DNA of 64,000 bases from an uncultured Ruminococcus sp. (GTDB lineage Bacteria; Bacillota; Clostridia; Oscillospirales; Ruminococcaceae): NCBI GenBank assembly GCA_910576995.1, contig CAJTLC010000014.1, positions 5,275 through 69,274 on the forward strand, given 5' to 3'. The notes under the pieces were generated by a model, which saw only the letters and a program-made list of their open reading frames with translations, had not been told where the DNA came from and did not search any database. Shown here in pieces: positions 59,005 to 64,000 of the stretch; the first letter of the stretch is position 1; every line of letters begins with the position of its first letter. The position numbers were made by a program, and so were the translations under genes.

Positions 59005-59209
59005 TACATTAATAAGATACGACGATGTCCTCGTCTCTTAGGCGGCGAACACCTTTAGTTTCAGTCGGAGATACAATCTCCGACTGAATCCGGATTACTG
59101 CCGTAAGCCGTCTGCTTGTTGAAGGCAAAACTTTGAATTATAGCCTCTTGACCGAAAGCCAAGAGGCCATTTTTTACTTAGAGTGAATTTTTATATTCTG
59201 CATAATAAA
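59005..59209. other. Structured gene-free interval
   Basis: A strong hairpin TCAGTCGGAGAT/ATCTCCGACTGA (59061-59087) lies beside a second one, GCCTCTTG...CAAGAGGC (59142-59167) followed by ATTTTTT, a plus-strand terminator. Between them are G/C-rich segments (GGCGGCGAACACC, GCCGTAAGCCGTC). It may be a repeat or a small RNA; there is no obvious promoter. Confidence 0.5.
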
Positions 59210-60487
59210 CTACATTTCGCGAAGCAGTTTTTCTGCGCTTGCAAGTTTTACGCTGATAATGAAAAGTTCCATCGCCTTTTTTAGTTCATCCATAGACGGA
59301 TATGTAGGCGCGATTCTAATATTTCTGTCGTCTTTGTCAACTCCATAAGGGAAAGTTGCGCCTGCTCCCGTAAGCGTCACTCCCGCTTCGCTGCAAAGCT
59401 TGACAATACGTTTTGCGCAGCCGTTCATTGCATTGAAACTTACGAAATATCCGCCCTCCGGCTCTGTCCATGCGCCTATGCCAAGCGGTGCGATCTCTTT
59501 TTTGAGCATTTCGCAAACAAGCTTGAATTTAGGAGCAATTATCGCGGTATGCTTCTTCATATGCTCGACCATATTCTCATATGTGCCAAAGAATTTTACG
59601 TGTCTGAGCTGATTCATTTTATCATAGCTGATAATGCTGATACCAAGATGCTTTTTCAGTTTTTCAACATTTTCCTTGCTCGCACCCATAACAGCAACGC
59701 CTGCTCCGGGGAATGTAATTTTAGAAGTTGAACCGAAAATATAAACAATATTTTCATTTCCAACTTTTTTAGCTTCATCAAGTATATTAAGAATATACTT
59801 CGGATTATCCGTTAGATGATGAATGCAGTAAGCGTTATCCCAGAAGATCCTAAAATCCTTAGCTTTCGGCTTAAGGGAAGCAAAACGCTTTACCGTTTCA
59901 TCGCTGTAGGAAATACCATCGGGATTTGAATACTGCGGTACGCACCAAATACCCTTTATCTCCTCATCCTCAGCAACAAGCTTTTCAATCATATCCATGT
60001 CCGGACCTGTTGGAGTCATCGGAATATTTATCATTTCAATTCCGAAAAATTCAGTTACCTTAAAATGTCTGTCGTAACCCGGAACAGGGCAAAGAAATTT
60101 AACCTTATCCAGTTTACACCAAGGAGCGCAGCCGCTAAGACCTTTATTAAAAGCTACCTGAACCGCCCAGTACATAGCGTTAAGGCTGGAATTTCCGAAT
60201 ATAATCACTTCATCTTCATCAACTCCGATCATATCGGAAAAAAGCTTTTTTGCTTCGGGGATACCATCAAGCATACCGTAATTTCTTACATCTATCCCGT
60301 TTTCGCTTTTAAAATCGTGATCATCAAAGGAATGGAGCATTTCGAGACTGAGTTCAAGCTGCTCCTTACAAGGATTTCCTCTTGACATATTAAGACAGAG
60401 TCCCTGCGCCTTAAAGTTATTATACAGCGCTTCGGTTTCATTTTTAAAGCCGATAAGCTGTTCCTTATTCATTTCGGATAAATTCAT
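59210..60487 (-). CDS. PLP-dependent class I/II aminotransferase (aspartate/MocR-like)
   Basis: 425 aa from ATG 60487, the codon served by AAAGGTGAT. The N-terminal part is LNMSRGNPCKEQLELS; the catalytic lysine lies in GSTSKITFPGAGVAVMG, and the carboxylate-binding Arg in DDRNIRIAPTYPS. It belongs to the branch of fold type I enzymes often annotated as aspartate aminotransferase in Ruminococcus. If so it would supply aspartate used by the nearby PanD and AsnA (inference). Own promoter; single gene. Confidence 0.85.
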   Translation of the reverse strand: MNLSEMNKEQLIGFKNETEALYNNFKAQGLCLNMSRGNPCKEQLELSLEMLHSFDDHDFKSENGIDVRNYGMLDGIPEAKKLFSDMIGVDEDEVIIFGNSSLNAMYWAVQVAFNKGLSGCAPWCKLDKVKFLCPVPGYDRHFKVTEFFGIEMINIPMTPTGPDMDMIEKLVAEDEEIKGIWCVPQYSNPDGISYSDETVKRFASLKPKAKDFRIFWDNAYCIHHLTDNPKYILNILDEAKKVGNENIVYIFGSTSKITFPGAGVAVMGASKENVEKLKKHLGISIISYDKMNQLRHVKFFGTYENMVEHMKKHTAIIAPKFKLVCEMLKKEIAPLGIGAWTEPEGGYFVSFNAMNGCAKRIVKLCSEAGVTLTGAGATFPYGVDKDDRNIRIAPTYPSMDELKKAMELFIISVKLASAEKLLREM

Positions 60488-60530
60488 TTTCGGAACATCA
60501 CCTTTCAAATGTAGATTGGTTTATATTAAA

Positions 60531-60559
60531 AGTATACCACATCATTAGAATAATTTCAA
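60531..60559 (-). promoter_or_regulatory. Promoter of the aminotransferase gene
   Basis: Minus-strand TTGAAA (60554-60559), 17 bp, TATACT (60531-60536). Confidence 0.78.
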
Positions 60560-60914
60560 GTGACAACTTAACAAATAATATCACTTTATTTCGCATTTTT
60601 TTAGTATTTTCAACACAAATCCAACTAAAAAGTGTATTTCACAGACGGTAATATGTATATCTATGGAGGACAAAACCGACTGTTGATATCTATGGCAATC
60701 TTTGTGCAGCGTTGTCTTATTAATGCGTTCACATAAATTTAACTTTTATTTTGTTAAGAATACTATTGACAAGTCGGAGATATAGCTGTATTATTAAAGT
60801 ATAAAGAAATTTCCGCTTTATATACCTAACTATATTGCAAAACGCTCAATAGATGCAAGTAACACCTCACAAAGCGGAAAATTGGGAATTGGAGAACGAA
60901 ACGGAGGTTTTTTA
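60560..60914 (+). promoter_or_regulatory. Intergenic region with promoter of the transglutaminase gene and a family C half-repeat
   Basis: 60692-60721 (CTATGGCAATCTTTGTGCAG, CGTTGTCTTA) resembles the right half of the 16176/62516 hairpin repeat. The promoter for the next gene is TTGACA (60766-60771), 17 bp, TATTAT (60789-60794). No gene seen. Confidence 0.7.
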
Positions 60915-62372
60915 ATGAAAAAATTATTTCACAAAGCTTTATCCATTTTTGCTTCCTTTTCACTCCTTGCGGGAATTGTTCCGATCTCGTCTGTTGCAGA
61001 GGGACAAATATCCGTGGGAACTGTCGATATGACAAGCGAAGCGTCTACTCTTGAAGAATATTACGGCAGAGGCGGCAGTATTTCAGAGTTTTATCCGCCG
61101 ACGATTCTCACAGATCAAAGTTATAACGAATACAATCTCGGCGATTATCTCGACGCCAATAATAAAGCAGTATATGCAGAATTTGTAAAGCTGGTGAATC
61201 CATCGATTGAAAAATTCACAGTGCAGCTTCCGGAAACCGTATCGTTTCAAAGCAAAAGTCAGCCTCCGACAGACGATGAATTTTTCAACGCTGTTTTCGG
61301 CTCATGCGCAAGCGCCATGGATGCCGCTTCTTACGATAATCCTGAAATTTTCTGGCTCGATCAGAATAATACGGAGGTAGGCGCGGAAAATATTTCCTAC
61401 ACATTCAACTGGCGCACCAAAATCTACACATATACTTTCAACAAGCTTACGTTTACTCCCGCTTACAGCAGCGGATTTTCATCTATTGATGAAGTAATGG
61501 AATTTAAGGAAAAACTTGAAACCGCGGCTGATAATTTTAATGTAACAGGCGAAACTACGGCTGAAAAACTGAAATGCATACACGATACCATAGCGAAATT
61601 TACAACCTACGATATGTCTGGCAGATTCACCGGAAACTGTCTCAGTGCGCTTGTTACTCCCGGAGCAGTATGCGAGGGCTACGCGAAAGGATTCAAACTT
61701 ATGTGCGACCGTATCGGAGTTCCCTGCGTTTGTATTTTCGGAAATTACGATCTTGAAAATTCCACTGCACATATGTGGAACTACGTTCAGATGGAGGACG
61801 GCTTATGGTATGCGGTTGATGTAACATGGGACGATCTTGACGGCAAAAACGGCTTAGAATTGCGTGACACTTATTTTCTCAAAGGTGCAGACGAGTTTAA
61901 TGTCAATCATACGCCCTGTTCGGAATATATAGTTATCAAGCTGACATATCCGGAACTGGCATCTAAAAATTACAATTGGTCGGCAAATATTACAACCACT
62001 TCCACTACCGCGGAAACTACTTCAGCCACATCTTCAACTACAGCTAAATCTACTTCTACAACTAAAAAAACTACAACAATCTCTTCATCTAAAACAACAA
62101 CCACTTTTTCTGCGGCGAAAACTACAACATTGTCTTTCACTTCAACCACAACAACTTCCGCTCCAGAGGAATTCGAATACGGCGATCTCAATCACGACGG
62201 AAAAGTTACTATCGCCGATCTCGTATACTGTGCAAGCGACGTCCTGACAATAGAGAAAGCAAAATATTCGTGTGATCTCAATGATGATGGAAGAGTTGAT
62301 GTATATGACGTAGTTATTATGCGTCAGCTTTTATATGCAAAGATGCTCGCCGCTGTAAAAGACCGGTCTTAA
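60915..62372 (+). CDS. Secreted transglutaminase-like protein with dockerin
   Basis: 485 aa from ATG 60915 (GGAGGT site; an upstream in-frame ATG at 60882 would break the signal peptide). Signal peptide (1-29); an N-terminal region; a transglutaminase core (about 210-345) with the triad in TPGAVCEGYAKGF (Cys), STAHMWNYVQ (His) and YAVDVTWDDLDG (Asp); a Thr/Ser-rich linker (about 365-420); and a type I dockerin (about 425-480; DLNHDGKVTIADLVYCASDV, DLNDDGRVDVYDVVIMRQLL). Such proteins are probably cell-surface or cellulosomal peptidases or crosslinkers. Single-gene unit. Confidence 0.92.
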   Translation: MKKLFHKALSIFASFSLLAGIVPISSVAEGQISVGTVDMTSEASTLEEYYGRGGSISEFYPPTILTDQSYNEYNLGDYLDANNKAVYAEFVKLVNPSIEKFTVQLPETVSFQSKSQPPTDDEFFNAVFGSCASAMDAASYDNPEIFWLDQNNTEVGAENISYTFNWRTKIYTYTFNKLTFTPAYSSGFSSIDEVMEFKEKLETAADNFNVTGETTAEKLKCIHDTIAKFTTYDMSGRFTGNCLSALVTPGAVCEGYAKGFKLMCDRIGVPCVCIFGNYDLENSTAHMWNYVQMEDGLWYAVDVTWDDLDGKNGLELRDTYFLKGADEFNVNHTPCSEYIVIKLTYPELASKNYNWSANITTTSTTAETTSATSSTTAKSTSTTKKTTTISSSKTTTTFSAAKTTTLSFTSTTTTSAPEEFEYGDLNHDGKVTIADLVYCASDVLTIEKAKYSCDLNDDGRVDVYDVVIMRQLLYAKMLAAVKDRS

Positions 62373-62406
62373 AATCTGTATTCACAGGATAAGCTGCATA
62401 TCTATC

Positions 62407-62460
62407 AGTGAAATTTTATTCTTGTTGCGGTATTACACCTTGCAAGAATAAAATTTCACT
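62407..62460. terminator. Perfect 18-bp palindrome after the transglutaminase gene
   Basis: AGTGAAATTTTATTCTTG pairs with CAAGAATAAAATTTCACT around a 18-nt loop. It has no plus-strand T tract, so termination is uncertain; it may act as an RNA-stabilising 3' stem. Confidence 0.55.
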
Positions 62461-62470
62461 TAAAAAAATC

Positions 62471-62499
62471 TTGCATTTTTTTGCAAAGTGATGTATAAT
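62471..62499 (+). promoter_or_regulatory. Promoter of the TPP riboswitch-thiSF transcript
   Basis: TTGCAT (62471-62476), 17 bp, TATAAT (62494-62499); start near 62506. Confidence 0.85.
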
Positions 62500-62515
62500 A
62501 TAAGTGTACTCTTTG

Positions 62516-62566
62516 AGACAGCGTTGCACAAAACTATCAAACATACTTTGAGCGGCGTAGTATTAA
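62516..62566 (+). repeat. Family C hairpin repeat at the 5' end of the thi leader
   Basis: GCGTTGCACAAAACTATCAA ... CATACTTTGAGCGGCGTAG aligns with 16204-16250 (GTGCAAAGCCATCA ... CAGTCTTTGCGCGGTAC). It would be transcribed immediately before the TPP aptamer. Confidence 0.55.
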
Positions 62567-62572
62567 AATTTA

Positions 62573-62658
62573 ACAGACGGGAGCTTGTGTTACAGGCTGA
62601 GAGGAATGTATTAACATTCGACCGATACCTGATTTGGATAATGCCAACGTAGGGACGA
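62573..62658 (+). promoter_or_regulatory. TPP riboswitch (THI element)
   Basis: The aptamer core is unmistakable: GACGGGAGC at the 5' stem, GGCTGAGAGG, ACCTGAT...GGATAATGCC and AACGTAGGGA at the 3' side. It binds thiamine pyrophosphate and should switch off the downstream thiS-thiF genes, most likely by stabilising the terminator hairpin directly after it. Confidence 0.96.
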
Positions 62659-62697
62659 CTGTAAAGCGCTGACGCTTACACGTCGGTGCATTTTTTA
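62656..62697 (+). terminator. Expression-platform terminator of the TPP riboswitch
   Basis: CGAC-GTAA-GCG pairs with CGC-TTAC-GTCG, followed by GTGCATTTTTT. Its 5' arm begins at the 3' edge of the aptamer. Confidence 0.8.
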
Positions 62698-62708
62698 TAT
62701 GCAGAATT

Positions 62709-62740
62709 GGAAGCTATCGAAATCGGCAGCTTCCTTTTTT
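62709..62740 (+). terminator. Second terminator hairpin before thiS
   Basis: GGAAGCT pairs with AGCTTCC and is followed by TTTTTT. A second unconditional-looking terminator between riboswitch and genes is unusual. Confidence 0.75.
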
Positions 62741-62746
62741 ATTTAA

Positions 62747-62785
62747 AACTTGTATTCACATAATATATCTTGTGAATATAAGTTC
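62747..62785. repeat. Small palindrome before thiS
   Basis: AACTTGTATTCACA pairs with TGTGAATATAAGTT; no T tract. A related CTGTATTCACAG occurs at 62377-62388. Confidence 0.5.
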
Positions 62786-62908
62786 TTATACCCGCCGCTA
62801 TTACAAAATATCAAGTAATGCTGAAAAAAGTACCGTACAAATATAATGCGTAGGATGTGCAGTAAAATTGCATAAATTTGGCGTATTGCAATGAAAAGAG
62901 GTGAGAAA

Positions 62909-63106
62909 ATGATTACTGTAAACGGGGAAAACATTGAAAATATTACCGGAAAAAAGGTTGAAAATTATCTTTCGGAAAGCGGATATGATATTAAGCGTGT
63001 TGCTGTGGAGTTAAATGGCGATATTCTGCCTAAATCACAATACGCAAACACTTTTTTGCAGGACGGTGACAGCGTTGAGATCGTAAACTTTGTAGGAGGC
63101 GGCTGA
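62909..63106 (+). CDS. thiS: Sulfur carrier protein ThiS
   Basis: 65 aa ubiquitin-fold carrier that delivers sulfur as a C-terminal thiocarboxylate to the thiazole of thiamine. It ends in the required Gly-Gly (IVNFVGGG) and starts MITVNGENIE at ATG 62909 after GAGGTGAG; the frame's ATG at 62891 lacks a site. Immediately followed by thiF. Confidence 0.95.
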   Translation: MITVNGENIENITGKKVENYLSESGYDIKRVAVELNGDILPKSQYANTFLQDGDSVEIVNFVGGG

Positions 63107-63107
63107 T

Positions 63108-63734
63108 GTGACAAGAGAAGAATGGATTACCGCGCTCGAATCGCGGCATGGAAAAAAATTGCAGGAGAAATTTTCTGCGGCTTCAGTTGCAATATGCGGA
63201 CTCGGCGGACTTGGCTCAAATGCGGCAATTTCCCTTGCGAAATCAGGTGTGGGAAAACTGCGTCTTATTGATTTCGACAAAGTAGATATAGCAAATCTTA
63301 ATCGTCAGCAATATGCGGTTTCACAGCTTGGGATGTTCAAAACCGAAGCTATGAAGCAAACCATTGCGAAGATCGCGCCATACTGTAATGTAATAATAGA
63401 TACGATCAGGATGTCAAGAGAAAATCTTCCTCTTATAGCCGACTGCGATATTGTGTGCGAGTGCTTTGACAATGCAGAATGCAAAGCAATGCTTGTAAAC
63501 GAAACTTCGGAAAATTACCCCGAAAAGTATATCGTAGCAGCTTCCGGAATGTCAGGTCTGCATACAGGGAACACGATACTAACAAGAAAGCTTGGTAAAA
63601 AGCTGTACATATGCGGCGACGGTGCAAGCGATGTTGAAACCGACGTCACGCTTTTTGCACCAAGAGTAATGCTTTGCGCCGCACATCAGGCGAACACGGT
63701 ACTGCGTATTATTTCAGAAAAATTTGATGTTTAG
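63108..63734 (+). CDS. thiF: ThiS adenylyltransferase ThiF
   Basis: 208 aa E1-like enzyme that adenylates the ThiS C-terminus. ATP-binding Rossmann motif VAICGLGGLGSNAAISLAKS, then RLIDFDKVDIANLNRQQY. GTG start at 63108 with GGAGGC at the end of thiS. The usual zinc CxxC pairs of larger MoeB-type E1 enzymes are not seen, as in other short clostridial ThiF proteins. Other thiazole genes (thiG, thiH) are not within the window. Confidence 0.93.
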   Translation: MTREEWITALESRHGKKLQEKFSAASVAICGLGGLGSNAAISLAKSGVGKLRLIDFDKVDIANLNRQQYAVSQLGMFKTEAMKQTIAKIAPYCNVIIDTIRMSRENLPLIADCDIVCECFDNAECKAMLVNETSENYPEKYIVAASGMSGLHTGNTILTRKLGKKLYICGDGASDVETDVTLFAPRVMLCAAHQANTVLRIISEKFDV

Positions 63735-63767
63735 TCATCCTGCTTGAAATTGTAATAAAAGGAACTG

Positions 63768-63930
63768 AGATCTTGTGTTCATAGATTCAGCACACGTCTT
63801 TTCGGCAAATTTATATGCTGAACTTCGTCAAAAACACTTGAAATACGACAGTATTCCAAGACTTTTTGACGAAGTTCAGGTGAAAAATCTGCCAAAAAGA
63901 CGTGCGGAAAAAGATACTGAACAGGATCTA
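63768..63930. repeat. Palindromic element after thiF, related to family A
   Basis: Left GATCTTGTGTTCA, CACACGTCTTTTCGGCAAAT and CTGAACTTCGTCAAAAA is inverted at the right (TTTTTGACGAAGTTCAGG, TGCCAAAAAGACGTGCGG, TGAACAGGATC). Arms of about 65 bp with mismatches. ACACGTCTTTTCGG is shared with the left end of the 49198 element. It contains an accidental 69-codon frame. Confidence 0.75.
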
Positions 63931-64000
63931 AAGTATGAAGACTATATAGAAAGACCAGCTATAAAAAGTCAATACCCAAAATGAAAAAAATCAAGAAAAA

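Noticed and set aside
61970..62191. Val-rich minus-strand frame opposite the dockerin linker
   Set aside because: It is the complement of the Thr-rich linker (ACx codons read as GTx), not a gene.
63775..63984. Open frame of 69 codons after thiF
   Set aside because: It lies almost wholly within the 63768-63930 palindrome and its translation simply reflects the inverted arms.
1..64000. CRISPR arrays, tRNA and rRNA genes
   Set aside because: Looked for regularly spaced direct repeats, cloverleaf ends with CCA, and conserved rRNA segments; none seen. The intergenic repeats found are palindromic and dispersed, not arrays.

Overview
The window looks like a chromosomal segment of an anaerobic, Gram-positive Ruminococcus-like member of the Clostridia (Oscillospiraceae). 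Three dockerin-bearing proteins (one also with CotH, one with a transglutaminase core) point to a cellulosome-type fibre degrader. SigG, a T-box leader, a TPP riboswitch, YqzL-RecO, PhoH-YbeY-Era and VanW/YqeG/LCP wall genes are all typical of Firmicutes. Promoters are mostly TTGACA-17 bp-TATAAT and ribosome binding sites are strong AAGGAG types. I see no tRNA, rRNA or CRISPR array.

Layout. 1-7.0 kb (+): the 3' part of secA, then two lipoproteins with aspartate-rich Ca-loop-like motifs flanking a methyltransferase and hslO, then hflX. 7.0-9.8 kb (-): asnS-asnA behind a T-box with its own promoter. 9.83-10.50 kb (-): an orphan, gene-free but highly structured stretch with a consensus promoter and an intrinsic terminator, read here as a large noncoding RNA of about 630 nt. 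10.6-16 kb: small membrane, regulatory and repair genes (zinc-ribbon protein, YdbC, AraC regulator, OGG-type glycosylase, RelQ-type alarmone synthetase). 16-20 kb (+): two tandem paralogues with a signal peptide, two carbohydrate-binding-like modules, one membrane segment and a cytoplasmic GGDEF domain. 20-29.5 kb (+): sbcDC, rlmB, a P-type-ATPase-like protein that has lost its catalytic motifs, and an LCP-family wall protein.

29.5-39.7 kb is the accessory and decaying part: an IS3 orfA fragment, phage-tail fragments on both strands, a sigma factor with an in-frame stop followed by an anti-sigma-like protein fused in frame to a multi-dockerin protein, an NSS transporter, a decayed gene, sigG, palindromic repeats, and an intact ECF sigma/anti-sigma pair. 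39.7-48.2 kb (-): Hpt and REC-HD-GYP signalling proteins, then the housekeeping block CYTH-phoH-ybeY-era-yqzL-recO-mutS2. 48.4-52.2 kb (+): an orphan response regulator and a CotH/dockerin protein. 52.5-56.1 kb (-): flippase, VanW, YqeG phosphatase and a TIM-barrel protein. 56.3-60.5 kb: a helicase fragment, the panBCD operon and a PLP aminotransferase. 60.7-64 kb (+): a transglutaminase-dockerin protein, then a TPP riboswitch ahead of thiS-thiF.

Themes. Cyclic-di-GMP metabolism (two GGDEF sensors, one HD-GYP) sits in a genome whose secreted proteins carry carbohydrate-related modules, which suggests polysaccharide-linked signalling. At least three families of short palindromic intergenic repeats recur in the window. 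Identifications rest on motif recognition only; no database search was possible.
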